A stretch of DNA of 64,000 nt from Paraburkholderia humisilvae (GCF_902859855.1 NZ_CADIKH010000011.1:1-64000); one strand, 5' to 3'; shown: positions 32,251-41,560, numbered from the stretch's first letter. Translations and numbers: made by a program. The notes: generated by a model not told the origin, from the letters alone.

Positions 32251-32724
32251 TCAGTTGTTCTTCAGTTGCACGATGAACGCCCGCTGGTCGGGTTGAATAA
32301 GCACCGCGAGAGGCTTGCGCGCCTTCTCGTACAGGGAAATGCAGTCGGCAACGACCTGTTCGACCGGCCCCTGAAAACGCAGCGCAAGCACGATCGGATA
32401 GTTCACCTGCTTGTCCGGGCCGTCAGGCGCATTCCACACGACATGCCATTGCGCTTCGTCAGCCCACTTCTGGATCGATTCACGTAACGTCGAGCCGGCC
32501 GCAGCGGTCCAGGTCTTCGGCGGTTCCGGTGCCGGAACGATTTGCGCCGCCGGATCGATCGGCTCGCCGACGACGACCTGGCCTTGCGACGGGTCGGCGC
32601 TTGCCATCGCCGTCGCAGCCGGAGCCGACGCTGCGGGCGCACCCGGCGATGGCCCATCGACCATGACCACTCCTGCCATCGCGATAGACGGCAGCAGGAG
32701 CACTGGAATTACTAGACGTTTCAT
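32251..32724 (-). CDS. TcpQ-domain protein (second PilL-like gene)
   Basis: The 157-aa protein has a signal peptide (MKRLVIPVLLLPSIAMAG), an Ala/Pro linker and a TcpQ C-domain (TWTAAAGSTLRESIQKWADEAQ...IVLALRFQGPVEQVVADC). The ribosome site AAGGAT lies 7 nt before the ATG. It heads the pil operon. A related domain ends the PilL-like protein at 19.2-20.2 kb, so the locus carries two TcpQ-type proteins. Confidence 0.8.
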   Translation of the reverse strand: MKRLVIPVLLLPSIAMAGVVMVDGPSPGAPAASAPAATAMASADPSQGQVVVGEPIDPAAQIVPAPEPPKTWTAAAGSTLRESIQKWADEAQWHVVWNAPDGPDKQVNYPIVLALRFQGPVEQVVADCISLYEKARKPLAVLIQPDQRAFIVQLKNN

Positions 32725-32830
32725 CGTTGCATCCTTCGGTTAGCAGGGCACGCGAGACGTGCCACGCGTCCTCGTGCGAAGCAGTTCGAAACCACTATGA
32801 TACCTCTTGTATATATTTATATCATAATCT
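32725..32830 (-). promoter_or_regulatory. AT-rich candidate promoter of the pil operon
   Basis: A TATGATA...TATCATA inverted repeat with a 17-bp AT-rich centre (about 32796-32826) precedes the pil operon and follows the traB-like stop. It shares the ATGATA/TATCAT halves with the repeats upstream of traL and in the trb/pil divergent region. Confidence 0.35.
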
Positions 32831-34066
32831 TCATACGTTATGCGCCCACACGAACGGCTTTCCGAACAGGCGAGCCCACGTTGCGGTCGCTTCCCGTTGA
32901 ATCGCGGGAATGCTTGTGCCGCGAGCCCACCAATCATTGGCCGAGCCGACGAAAATATCGGGAGATTGCGCTGCGCTTAGCAACGCCGGCCATATCAAAA
33001 GCTCCTCGTAGCAGATCAGCGCTGCGGCTCGCTTTCCGCCGACACGCGCCACCCCGCCATGTGCCCAGTAGGCGATCGCACCCGTGTTCGAAAGCGGTCT
33101 CCACATCGAGATTGGAACCGGCACGCGATCGACCAGAACCTGATCGCGATCCGCACCTATCGAGACGAGCGCATTCACGTAGCGCCGGTTTTTATCCTGC
33201 GGAAGATACGCGCCAACAAGCACTGTCTGGCCGTGCGCAGCAAGGTCCACCGCTTCGTGATCCCACCAGATTCGATTCATCGACCAATCGCCGCCGACCA
33301 GTTCAGGCAGCACGAATGTCACCGCATGTGGATTTTGTGCACGCGCATTGGCGAGTGCCGCCTTTAACGCCTGCAGACGATCGAATTCTCCAAATGCGTC
33401 ACGAGCCGAACCAATATGCGTATCGACCGCGATCCATCGGTCGACTGACGGAGCCCGATACGAAAGATTGACGACCGCGGCGAGCAGGACGAATGGGAGC
33501 GCGGCAAGCGCGGGCCGGGCATGCTGAGCGAGCACGTAGAGCAACCCGACCGTCAGGGCCAGTCCGATCCAGCCCAAACCAGGGAAAAGGGCTCCAGCGC
33601 TCGTCACAGGATTGGCCCATCCGAACACGCCGATTGGCGGCACAGACAGGACAAGCAGCGCACATAAAACCCGCACGCCTTGGCGCGATCTGCCCCATGC
33701 AAGCGCCCAGACTACCGCCAGAATGATGCTCGGAACGAGCCACATGAGAGCGCCCAGCAGCCACGCGGGGAGCGCGCTGTCGTCGCCGAAGAAGACGCCT
33801 GCTCCATGAAACAATCCTCTTCCTGCTACGAGGTAATAAAAAAGGCAGGGGACAAAGGCTTGCTTTCGTGATGTCGACAATCGCCACACCAGGACCAGTA
33901 ACGGCGCAGCGATCAGACCGGCAAGCCAGCCAGACCACGCGAGGATGGCGACCAGCGCGCCGCAAATGGCTGGCACCACGTGGCGGCGAAGCGCTGTCGC
34001 TCTCACCGTAGACCTTCCGGGATCACGTTTTTCTGACGTTGGAAGCAACGTTGGCAGAACGCTCAT
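32831..34066 (-). CDS. traB: TraB-like conjugal transfer protein (Lnt/nitrilase fold)
   Basis: The 411-aa protein has several N-terminal membrane helices (to about residue 190) and a C-terminal carbon-nitrogen hydrolase domain with VTFVLPELVGGDW and the Cys motif RAAALICYEELLIW. This is the layout of IncP TraB and of apolipoprotein N-acyltransferase. Its exact role in conjugation is not established. The ATG (or GTG at 34069) overlaps the stop of the upstream gene. The operator-like 14-mer at 34031-34044 lies within its first codons. Confidence 0.85.
   Translation of the reverse strand: MSVLPTLLPTSEKRDPGRSTVRATALRRHVVPAICGALVAILAWSGWLAGLIAAPLLVLVWRLSTSRKQAFVPCLFYYLVAGRGLFHGAGVFFGDDSALPAWLLGALMWLVPSIILAVVWALAWGRSRQGVRVLCALLVLSVPPIGVFGWANPVTSAGALFPGLGWIGLALTVGLLYVLAQHARPALAALPFVLLAAVVNLSYRAPSVDRWIAVDTHIGSARDAFGEFDRLQALKAALANARAQNPHAVTFVLPELVGGDWSMNRIWWDHEAVDLAAHGQTVLVGAYLPQDKNRRYVNALVSIGADRDQVLVDRVPVPISMWRPLSNTGAIAYWAHGGVARVGGKRAAALICYEELLIWPALLSAAQSPDIFVGSANDWWARGTSIPAIQREATATWARLFGKPFVWAHNV
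34031..34044 (+). promoter_or_regulatory. Backbone operator-like motif, copy 6 (start of traB)
   Basis: An exact TTCTGACGTTGGAA lies 22-35 bp inside the traB-like gene (antisense to its codons for LPTSEK). Confidence 0.5.
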
Positions 34067-34914
34067 CACTGAGCCATCGCCGCAGGCACGAGACGAACCT
34101 TGAAGACGTACCCGAGCTTGCGGAGATCCTTGACGAGTTGAGTGCCGTGAATCGCCGACAGATCGAGGGTTTGCGATACGTGATCCTCGATCGCACTCAG
34201 CAGCGCCAGCGCGTCGATGTGGCCCGGCGCCGGATCGGCCGCTTCTGGCGCAATGACGGCCTTGACCGGCCGCGCTGCCAGCGCCGCGTTCAGTTGGTTT
34301 GTCAATCGCGCATTTTCGCTTTCCAGCCCAGTGACTTTCTGTTCGAGTGCGTTGTTGCGCATGGTCAGGGGGTCGCGCTTCTCGTTCGACTGCTCAAGCT
34401 TAGCCGGCGAGGCTGCGGGAGATACCGTCGTTTCGACAAAACCGTGCGGGTCTCGCACCGATGCCGGCGTGTTGCCCGCTACTGCCTCCGTCGGAGCCAA
34501 CGCCGCCGCAGGCATGGGCATGGCACTGACGCTGAGCGTGCTGGCGGGTATCGATGTCGTCGTCGCACTCATGATGCCCACACTCACCAGGCGGCCAGCG
34601 AGCCTCGCCTCCACGTCGTCGTCGCGCGACAACAGGCTGCACTCCGCCCAGCCTGCCTTCTGAACCAGGTAGTTCACGCGCGCGAAGTGGTCCACGGCCT
34701 CGCCATAGACGGTGATCGTCTCGCCCTCGTTCTCGATGCGAAGCGAGCAGTCGGCATGCCCTGGATCCCGGGAAACCAGCATCCAATGGCCCGCTTCATT
34801 CGGGTCCTCCCGATAGTCGAACTGTTCGAGATACAGCGCCAACTCGGCGGTGCTGCAAAGATTTCCCGCCAGCATGACCAGTTGAGCGCTGGAATGTTCG
34901 GGTAACAGTGCCAT
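34066..34914 (-). CDS. Hypothetical coiled-coil protein in the tra operon
   Basis: The 282-aa protein starts at an ATG with AGGAG 8 nt upstream. The N-terminal domain (CSTAELALYLEQFDYREDPNE...CSLRIENEGETITVYG) is unassigned. A Ser/Ala/Pro/Thr-rich linker and a heptad-like segment (LEQKVTGLESENARLTNQLNAAL) follow, then a C-terminal helix-rich end. No signal or membrane segment. It lies between traM-like and traB-like genes and overlaps the latter. Family unknown. Confidence 0.7.
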   Translation of the reverse strand: MALLPEHSSAQLVMLAGNLCSTAELALYLEQFDYREDPNEAGHWMLVSRDPGHADCSLRIENEGETITVYGEAVDHFARVNYLVQKAGWAECSLLSRDDDVEARLAGRLVSVGIMSATTTSIPASTLSVSAMPMPAAALAPTEAVAGNTPASVRDPHGFVETTVSPAASPAKLEQSNEKRDPLTMRNNALEQKVTGLESENARLTNQLNAALAARPVKAVIAPEAADPAPGHIDALALLSAIEDHVSQTLDLSAIHGTQLVKDLRKLGYVFKVRLVPAAMAQ

Positions 34915-34996
34915 CTAAAACACTCCTTTTAATAAAGTTAATCGGCTGCCGGCCGGCACGGGGCGTTCGCACGCCGGATACGTCCAATCTCCGACT

Positions 34997-35644
34997 TCAA
35001 CGAATGCGCCAGCCGGAACTTCGCTTCGCCTTGTCGTCGTACGGTATGCAGTAGACGGCCGAGCCGTCCTTGCGGGTCTCAAAACCGGCGCAGTCCAACA
35101 TCGCGCGCACGTTATTGAAGGACGCGAAGGCTTTTGCAGCCCGTCCATCGGGTGACTGAACCCATGCCGCGTCAACTGCGATCTCGCCCCTCGCGGAACG
35201 CTCACCGGCCTGGTACGCTCCCCACGCAACCAACCCGAGGACCGGCACGGAAACAGTGAATGCAACCACCAATGCGAAGATGAACTTTCGGCGCAGCTCC
35301 TGATTGGCCAGAATCTTCCCGGTCTCGATCGCCTTGTTTGCCATTTCGCGGGACGTCTTCGCAACCGATTCGATGAGGCTTGCCTTGACAGCACGCTCCA
35401 CGGCTTCGGCCGTGGCTTCGAGCGCGAGTTTGTGGTCCGCGAGAACCTGCCGGGTTTGCTCCGTGATGCTGTTCGGGATGTCTTTGTACAGGATTTCGTA
35501 GTGTCCAAAGGCGAGCAGCAAGGCCCACACCGAGTCATGCTCCGAAAATCCGCAAATCTCCTTGATCTTGTAGAACTTCGCGACCTCTTCCGGAGCAGGT
35601 TCGCGCTGGATTAACGCGTGAAGGGCTTGGTCAATGGCTTTCAT
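34997..35644 (-). CDS. traM: TraM-like membrane protein
   Basis: The 215-aa protein's N-terminal segment EEVAKFYKIKEICGFSEHDSVWALLLAFGHYEILY resembles the start of IncP TraM. It also has a central helical region and one membrane helix (FIFALVVAFTVSVPVLGLVAWGAY, about 130-155) with a short C-terminal domain. It begins 3 bp after the TraL-like ATPase, as in RP4 (traL-traM). The family match is from memory and the function in transfer is unclear. Confidence 0.6.
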   Translation of the reverse strand: MKAIDQALHALIQREPAPEEVAKFYKIKEICGFSEHDSVWALLLAFGHYEILYKDIPNSITEQTRQVLADHKLALEATAEAVERAVKASLIESVAKTSREMANKAIETGKILANQELRRKFIFALVVAFTVSVPVLGLVAWGAYQAGERSARGEIAVDAAWVQSPDGRAAKAFASFNNVRAMLDCAGFETRKDGSAVYCIPYDDKAKRSSGWRIR

Positions 35645-35647
35645 GGG

Positions 35648-36364
35648 TCACGATATCGACAGCGCGTCGTCGAACGCCTCGAGCAGGTTCGCGCGCCATT
35701 CAGCCACCACCACGCGCGCATAGATGAAGTTGCTTTCCTGATCCCCTTGCTGGTCGACGAAGGCGCGGAAGGAGAGGCTGGATTCCCGAACGACCTGCAT
35801 GATCCGGCCATTCATCGCAGGCAAGAGGAACACACGGTCATCGTGAGCGGCACCGTACGCGGCATCGAAATGTTCGAATTCACGAACCTTGCCAAAGGCC
35901 AGATTCTTGACCGGCACAACGTCGGGAAAGATTTGAGCGAGCCGGCCGAAAAAGTGGAGGCCGTCCGGTAGCGTATTCATCACAAAAAGAATGCGGACCT
36001 GGAAACCGTAGGCATGGACAAGCCGTATGAAGCGCTCGAAGTGGAGAACGGCACGCTCGTTGATGCCGTCCGGCAGATTGGCCACAACGTGACCGTCCAC
36101 CAGCACATTGCCCACGTCTGTCGTACAGAGAAAGTCGGAGAAAAGTGGCCAGCCGTCCGCGTCATGCAGATCGAACTCCCGCGTCGGCAAGACTCCGCTG
36201 AAAACGCCGCTGACATCCGGCGTACGCGCGTCACCGTCCACGACGGTCACGCGTGCCGACAGGCTAAGCAGCCATTCAATCAGTGCCTTGGCCATGACGG
36301 ACTTGCCGCATCCGCCCTTGTTGCCGGCAACCAGCCAGACCATCCTGTCCATTCCCGCTCGCAT
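35648..36364 (-). CDS. traL: TraL-like MinD/ParA-family ATPase
   Basis: The 238-aa protein has a deviant Walker A KGGCGKS (16-22) with the signature lysine, and VTVVDGDARTPD as the A'-motif. This is the MinD/ParA fold at the length of IncP TraL. Followed directly by a TraM-like gene. It is distinct from the replicon parA at 62.6 kb. A perfect AT palindrome lies 10 bp upstream of the ATG. Confidence 0.75.
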   Translation of the reverse strand: MRAGMDRMVWLVAGNKGGCGKSVMAKALIEWLLSLSARVTVVDGDARTPDVSGVFSGVLPTREFDLHDADGWPLFSDFLCTTDVGNVLVDGHVVANLPDGINERAVLHFERFIRLVHAYGFQVRILFVMNTLPDGLHFFGRLAQIFPDVVPVKNLAFGKVREFEHFDAAYGAAHDDRVFLLPAMNGRIMQVVRESSLSFRAFVDQQGDQESNFIYARVVVAEWRANLLEAFDDALSIS

Positions 36365-36373
36365 TCTTCACGA

Positions 36374-36391
36374 ATGATATAATAATATCAT
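36374..36391. promoter_or_regulatory. AT-rich palindrome upstream of traL
   Basis: ATGATATAATAATATCAT has perfect 7-bp arms around AATA, 10-27 bp before the traL-like start. It is suited to a -10/operator overlap controlling the tra operon. Confidence 0.45.
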
Positions 36392-36446
36392 ACGAATCGA
36401 ACAACGAAACGAGGCTTTAACCAGCGGCAGCTTCCGCGATAACCGG

Positions 36447-36968
36447 CTAGAACTTGACTCTCAGCTGAAACCCGATCGTAAAAGGCAGATTATCCGAGGG
36501 AATGGGCGGCACGATAATAAAGTTCATCCCGATGCGCTTGTATTCGGTCATCACAATCGGCGCGGCGACCGGACCAACCGTATGATTTCGTCCCAAGCCC
36601 CAGTTGCCATAGTTGTAGCCGGAGATAATGCCGCCGATCACCGCGAGCCGCACAAAGCCCCAATGCGCGAACTCCGGCGCCCATACGCCGCCGCCATAGT
36701 ACGAAGGACGGCGCAGCGAGTTGCGAAAGCCGCCTGCGGTGAGCGCCCACTCGTTGTTGAGCCAGCATTCGACGCCCAGACCCGGGTTGAATTCCTCGAA
36801 GTGTGTGCCGGGATCGGGATTGATGTGATACGACGCGAACATCGCGTCGACCCAGACACCGCCTGAGCACCAGTCAGCATGCGCGGACGATGCCGCCAGT
36901 CCGACCGTCAGCGCCACCATGAAGCGCTGCACATTTTTCTTGATGTTCTTGATCTGCCGAAAACGCAT
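36447..36968 (-). CDS. Predicted small outer-membrane beta-barrel protein
   Basis: The 173-aa protein has a signal peptide (VALTVGLAASSAHA). The mature chain has alternating aromatic and hydrophobic strands (GLGVECWLNNEWALTAGGF, RLAVIGGIISGYNYG, NFIIVPP), glycines at turns, and a C-terminal aromatic residue (LRVKF) typical of outer-membrane barrels. I cannot assign an enzyme family; PagP-like or surface-exclusion roles are only possibilities. It borders the transfer module. Confidence 0.6.
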   Translation of the reverse strand: MRFRQIKNIKKNVQRFMVALTVGLAASSAHADWCSGGVWVDAMFASYHINPDPGTHFEEFNPGLGVECWLNNEWALTAGGFRNSLRRPSYYGGGVWAPEFAHWGFVRLAVIGGIISGYNYGNWGLGRNHTVGPVAAPIVMTEYKRIGMNFIIVPPIPSDNLPFTIGFQLRVKF

Positions 36969-37202
36969 GTCCTCTCCGCCGGCGGTCGGATGCCGGTGTC
37001 GTTAAAACTGCGGTCTATTATCGATTTGCTTATCCGTCGCGCACTCTACCCCACAATCTGTAACGATCGTATGGAATATCGCTTCAGCACGACAGTTTCG
37101 CGAAGCGGCTTGACCGCGGCAGGCAGGACAATAGCGGAAGGCCGATGACAGAGCGGTGAACGTCCGGCAAGAACGTTCACCGTATGCTTGACGTAATGAT
37201 GC

Positions 37203-37679
37203 TCAGAGACCGAGGTCCGACAGGCCCGGATGATCGTCCGGGCGACGGCCGAGCGGCCAGTGGAACAGGCGATCGCTTTCGCGGATCGGCATTTCGTTGA
37301 TGCTTGCGTGGCGATGGGCCATCAGGCCGTGCTCGTCGAACTCCCAGTTCTCGTTGCCGTACGCCCGGAACCACGTGTTCGAATCGTCGTGAAACTCGTA
37401 CGCAAAGCGCACCGCAATACGATTGCCGCCGAACGCCCACACCTCCTTGATCAGTCGATAGTCCAGTTCGCGCTTCCATTTGCGACGCAGCAGTTCAACA
37501 ATCGCCTCGCGGCCCGTGACAAATTCCACACGGTTACGCCAGACGCTTTGCTGCGTATACGCCAGCGACACGCGCTCAGGGTCGCGCGTGTTCCATCCGT
37601 CTTCGGCGGCGCGCACTTTCTGGATCGCGGTTTCGCGCGTGAATGGCGGAACGGGCGGGCGGGTTTCGATTTCTGCCAT
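37203..37679 (-). CDS. NTF2-like / SnoaL-like protein (DUF1348 type)
   Basis: The 158-aa protein has GGAG before the ATG. It contains [55 protein letters not shown] and [10 protein letters not shown], the pattern of the DUF1348 NTF2-like family. Function is generally unknown for these small-molecule-binding folds. It lies just downstream of, and is probably co-transcribed with, the TetR regulator. Confidence 0.85.
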   Translation of the reverse strand: MAEIETRPPVPPFTRETAIQKVRAAEDGWNTRDPERVSLAYTQQSVWRNRVEFVTGREAIVELLRRKWKRELDYRLIKEVWAFGGNRIAVRFAYEFHDDSNTWFRAYGNENWEFDEHGLMAHRHASINEMPIRESDRLFHWPLGRRPDDHPGLSDLGL

Positions 37680-37688
37680 GATGAGCTC

Positions 37689-38363
37689 CTAAGGTCGGTT
37701 ACGGTCTCTTGCTGTGGATGACTGCCCGCCGGATGCCGGACGGGCATGCGAGTGATACGCATCAAGTACCTGTTCGGCCGCGGCGCGCGCATCGAGCGCC
37801 GCGTCGGGATCGCCGCTGATGAGCGCCACACCAATCGCGCCGTCGATCAGAATCAACAGTTGGCGCGATAACCGCGCCGCACGCCGCGCATCGGCTCCCA
37901 CCGATGCGACGTACTCGTCGCACTGCGTACGCACGAAGTCGAGCAGACGTTCCTTGTGCTCGCGCGCGACGACACGAATCGGATCGTCCGGCGACGCGAT
38001 TTCACCGGCTGCGTTAAGAAACGCGCAGCCGTGAAACTCGTCCGAAGCGAACCATTCGCGCAATACGTCGAACATGCCGAGCAGACGCGCATGCGGCCGT
38101 TTCCCGTGGCGCAGCGTGCCTTCGATAAACCATCTCATCCAGCGCTCGTCGCGCCGCTCGAGCGCGGCGGCAACCAGTGCGTCCTTCGATTCGAAATATG
38201 TATAGAAGCTCTTGCGCGCGGTGCCCGACTGCTTGACGATCGCGTCGACGCCGGTTGCGTGAATGCCGCCGGCGTACACCAGCGCTTCGGCTGCTTCGAG
38301 CAGCCGGTCGCGTGCGGAGCCCGAAGCAGAAACGGGCGTCGGGGATTCGTTCGAGGTAGCCAT
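37689..38363 (-). CDS. TetR-family transcriptional regulator
   Basis: The protein is about 224 aa. The TetR N-domain (RLLEAAEALVYAGGIHATGVDAIVKQSGTARKSFYTYFESKDALVAAAL) holds the helix-turn-helix. The C-terminal ligand domain includes FHGCAFLNAAGEIA. An inverted repeat sits 10 bp upstream of its start and is the likely operator, so it probably represses itself, the NTF2-like gene and perhaps the divergent yceI-like gene. Confidence 0.88.
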   Translation of the reverse strand: MATSNESPTPVSASGSARDRLLEAAEALVYAGGIHATGVDAIVKQSGTARKSFYTYFESKDALVAAALERRDERWMRWFIEGTLRHGKRPHARLLGMFDVLREWFASDEFHGCAFLNAAGEIASPDDPIRVVAREHKERLLDFVRTQCDEYVASVGADARRAARLSRQLLILIDGAIGVALISGDPDAALDARAAAEQVLDAYHSHARPASGGQSSTARDRNRP

Positions 38364-38372
38364 GTGGCACAT

Positions 38373-38392
38373 GGTAGAACGGTCATTCTACC
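38373..38392. promoter_or_regulatory. Inverted-repeat operator of the TetR regulator
   Basis: Arms GGTAGAA and TTCTACC around CGGTCA form a 20-bp near-symmetric site, 10-29 bp from the tetR-type start in the divergent gap. Size and symmetry are as usual for TetR operators. Confidence 0.6.
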
Positions 38393-38498
38393 TCGTCAAG
38401 TATGCTTTTCCAGAAACGCACGATGGCGTTTGCGGCTTGCGCGACGCTGCGCGTGCACGATCGTGGTGGATGATGCGGGTCGAACCAACGGAGAAGCC

Positions 38499-39161
38499 AT
38501 GAAGAATGCCGCTGTCCGCGCGGCCGCCGTGCGCGCACTCTTTCTCGTCGCGGCTGCGACGTTTGTGTCGACTGCGTGTACGCCGCTGGAAGTGGTCACG
38601 CATACCGTCAGCACCACTGAATCGCGCGTGCCCGCGGGCCAGTACAAACTCGACGCAAATCACTGGAGCGTGATTTTCGACGTTGACCACTTCAAGTACT
38701 CGCGCTTCGCGATGCGCTTCGATCGCGTAACGGGTCAGCTCGACTGGCGCGCAGGCGGGATGGAAAACAGTTCGGTGGCCATCACGATCGATGCGGCAAG
38801 CGTCGACACGAACGTGCCGCTGCTCGACAAGATGGTGAAGGGCGATGAGATGCTCGATGTCGCGCGCTATCCGGACATCCGCTTCGTCAGCACGCATTTC
38901 GAGCGCACCGGCGAAGCAAGCGGCAAACTGACCGGTGACCTGACGATTCACGGCACGACGCAGCCTGTCACGCTCGACGTGAAATTCAACGGTTACGGCC
39001 GCGACCCGCTGACCAAACTGGATACGCTCGGCTTTTCAGCGGAAGGGAGTTTCAGCCGCTCGAAGTTCGGGCTGACGACGTGGTATCCGGCCGTCGGCGA
39101 CGATGTACACGTTCGCATTCAGGCCGAATTCGACAAACCGCCGGCGGGCGCGGCGGGTTGA
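38499..39161 (+). CDS. YceI-family lipoprotein
   Basis: The 220-aa protein has GGAGA 6 nt before the ATG. A lipoprotein-like signal ends VSTAC, followed by a YceI lipocalin-like domain (YKLDANHWSVIFDVDHFKYSRF to the C-terminus, with DLTIHGTTQPVTLDVKFNGYG). YceI proteins bind polyisoprenoid-type lipids in the periplasm. Divergent from the TetR gene. Confidence 0.88.
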   Translation: MKNAAVRAAAVRALFLVAAATFVSTACTPLEVVTHTVSTTESRVPAGQYKLDANHWSVIFDVDHFKYSRFAMRFDRVTGQLDWRAGGMENSSVAITIDAASVDTNVPLLDKMVKGDEMLDVARYPDIRFVSTHFERTGEASGKLTGDLTIHGTTQPVTLDVKFNGYGRDPLTKLDTLGFSAEGSFSRSKFGLTTWYPAVGDDVHVRIQAEFDKPPAGAAG

Positions 39162-39190
39162 TTCAAACGGCGCCGACCGGCGCTGCGTGA

Positions 39191-40219
39191 TCAGACGGTC
39201 CAGTCGAGGATCACCTTGCCACTCTCGCCGGACATCATCGTCGCGAAAGCGCGCTCGTAATCGTCGACGGCAAAGCGGTGCGTGAGCATCGGCGACAGGT
39301 CGAGCCCGCTTTGCAGCATCGCGACCATCTTGTACCAGGTCTCGAACATCTCGCGGCCATAAATGCCCTTGATCTCGAGCCCTTTGAAAATCACCTGATT
39401 CCAGTCGATCGACGTTTGCGCCGGTGGAATGCCGAGTAACGCGATCTTGCCACCATGATTCATCGCTTCGAGCATGCTGGTGAATGCGCTCGGCACGCCC
39501 GACATTTCGAGGCCTACGTCGAAGCCTTCGGTCATGTGAAGGTCGGCCATCACATCGCGCAACGTCTCGCGCGACACATTGACCGCGCGCGTCGCGCCCA
39601 TCTTGCGCGCCAGCTCGAGCCGGTAATCGTTGACGTCGGTGATCACGACGTTGCGCGCGCCGACATGTTTGGCGATCGCGACCGCCATGATGCCGATCGG
39701 ACCGGCGCCGGTAATCAGCACATCTTCACCGACCAGGTTGAACGACAACGCGGTATGCGTTGCGTTACCGAACGGATCGAAGATGGCGGCCAGGTCATCG
39801 GAAATTTCTGGCGGAATCTTGAATGCATTGAATGCCGGAATCACGAGATATTCGGCAAACGCGCCTTCGCGATTCACGCCGACGCCAACCGTATTGCGGC
39901 ACAAATGACGTCGCCCGGCGCGGCAATTGCGGCAAAAACCACAGGTGATGTGTCCTTCTCCCGACACGCGGTCGCCGATCGCAAAGCCCTTCACTTCCTG
40001 ACCCATTTCGACGATCTCGCCGACGTACTCGTGGCCGACGTGCATCGGCACCGGTATGGTCTTTTGGGCCCAGTCGTCCCACTTCCAGATATGAATGTCG
40101 GTGCCGCAAATCGCGGTGCGGGTGATGCGGATCATCACGTCGTTATGGCCGACTTCAGGCTTTTTGACGCGAGTCAGCGTCAGACCCGGCGCGCGTTCGA
40201 GTTTTGCCAAAGCTTTCAT
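39191..40219 (-). CDS. tdh: L-threonine 3-dehydrogenase
   Basis: The 342-aa zinc alcohol-dehydrogenase-type enzyme starts at the ATG with AGGAAC upstream. Catalytic zinc region [18 protein letters not shown], structural zinc cysteines [15 protein letters not shown], and the NAD site [15 protein letters not shown]. It oxidises threonine to 2-amino-3-ketobutyrate, which Kbl cleaves. The kbl gene lies 39 bp upstream in the same operon. Length equals that of E. coli Tdh. Confidence 0.96.
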   Translation of the reverse strand: MKALAKLERAPGLTLTRVKKPEVGHNDVMIRITRTAICGTDIHIWKWDDWAQKTIPVPMHVGHEYVGEIVEMGQEVKGFAIGDRVSGEGHITCGFCRNCRAGRRHLCRNTVGVGVNREGAFAEYLVIPAFNAFKIPPEISDDLAAIFDPFGNATHTALSFNLVGEDVLITGAGPIGIMAVAIAKHVGARNVVITDVNDYRLELARKMGATRAVNVSRETLRDVMADLHMTEGFDVGLEMSGVPSAFTSMLEAMNHGGKIALLGIPPAQTSIDWNQVIFKGLEIKGIYGREMFETWYKMVAMLQSGLDLSPMLTHRFAVDDYERAFATMMSGESGKVILDWTV

Positions 40220-40258
40220 GGGTGTTCCTGCCAAGGTTCGAATAATGCGAAGCTGCAC

Positions 40259-41458
40259 TCAGATCACGCCGAGCGAACGGCCGACGCGCGCAAACGCGTC
40301 CACCGCGCGATCGATCTGTTCGGGTGTATGGGCAGCGCTCATCTGCGTGCGAATCCGCGCGCGGCCGCGCGGCACGACCGGAAACGAAAAGCCGATCACA
40401 TAGACGCCTTCGTGCAGCAGCGCATCGGCCATCCGCGACGCGAGCTGCGCGTCGCCGAGCATCACCGGAATGATCGGATGCTCGCCGGGCACGAGCGTGA
40501 AGCCGAGCGTGCTCATCGAACGGCGGAAATGCGCGCCGTTCGCGCGCACCCGTTCGCGCAGACGGGCGCCTTCGTCGCTCGCGAGCAATTCGAGCACCTT
40601 GAGCGATGCGGCTGCGATGCTGGGCGTCAACGTGTTTGAGAACAGATACGGACGCGAACGCTGACGCAGCAGATCGATGACTTCCTGGCGCGCCGCGACG
40701 TAGCCGCCCGACGCGCCGCCGAGCGCCTTGCCAAGCGTGCCGGTGATGATGTCGACGCGCGACAGCACGCCGCCATGTTCGGGCGTGCCGCGGCCGTGTT
40801 CGCCGATGAAACCGACCGCGTGCGAATCGTCGACCATCACGAGCGCGCCGTAACGGTCTGCGAGGTCGCAGATGCCAGCCAGGTTTGCGATGATGCCGTC
40901 CATTGAGAACACGCCGTCGGTTGCGATCAGCTTGAAGCGTGCACCTGCGGCATCGGCCTCGCGCAGTTTCGCTTCGAGATCGCCGAGATCGTTGTTTTTG
41001 TATCGGTAGCGCTTCGCCTTCGACAGTCGCACTCCGTCGATGATGCTGGCGTGGTTCAGCTCATCGCTGATGATCGCGTCGGATTCATCGAGTAGTGTTT
41101 CGAACAGACCGCCGTTCGCGTCGAAGCAGCTCGAGTAGAGGATGCAATCGTCGGTTTGCAGAAAGGCCGACAGCGCGCGCTCCAGTTCCTTGTGCACCGT
41201 CTGCGTGCCGCAAATGAAACGCACGGACGCCATCCCGAAACCGTCGCGATCGAGCCCGTCCTTCGCCGCGGCGATCAGGCGCGCGTCGTCGGCGAGACCC
41301 AGATAGTTGTTTGCGCAGAAGTTCAGCACATCGGCGCCGCTTGCGAGCTTGACGCCGGCCGCTTGCGGACTCGCGATCACGCGCTCGGTCTTGTAGAAAC
41401 CGTCGGCGCGAATCTGATCGAGCGTGCCGCGCAGATGGGTAAAGAAAGCATCACGCAT
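40259..41458 (-). CDS. kbl: Glycine C-acetyltransferase (2-amino-3-ketobutyrate CoA ligase)
   Basis: The 399-aa alpha-oxoamine synthase has [53 protein letters not shown] and the PLP-lysine motif [15 protein letters not shown]. It forms glycine and acetyl-CoA from 2-amino-3-ketobutyrate. It is first in the kbl-tdh operon, divergent from an XRE-cupin regulator. Confidence 0.97.
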   Translation of the reverse strand: MRDAFFTHLRGTLDQIRADGFYKTERVIASPQAAGVKLASGADVLNFCANNYLGLADDARLIAAAKDGLDRDGFGMASVRFICGTQTVHKELERALSAFLQTDDCILYSSCFDANGGLFETLLDESDAIISDELNHASIIDGVRLSKAKRYRYKNNDLGDLEAKLREADAAGARFKLIATDGVFSMDGIIANLAGICDLADRYGALVMVDDSHAVGFIGEHGRGTPEHGGVLSRVDIITGTLGKALGGASGGYVAARQEVIDLLRQRSRPYLFSNTLTPSIAAASLKVLELLASDEGARLRERVRANGAHFRRSMSTLGFTLVPGEHPIIPVMLGDAQLASRMADALLHEGVYVIGFSFPVVPRGRARIRTQMSAAHTPEQIDRAVDAFARVGRSLGVI

Positions 41459-41560
41459 GAATCGAGCTCCTGGTCGAATGAGCGGCCCGCGTGGGCATGA
41501 GTGCGGCGACGCGGCGGCCGGTTATGCCTGCTATAGTCGGTTGTCAGCTTTACTGGAAAT

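Noticed and set aside
37155..37181. GTGAACGT...ACGTTCAC inverted repeat after the NTF2-like gene
   Set aside because: It can form a hairpin but has no T-tract in the expected direction, so I do not call it a terminator.
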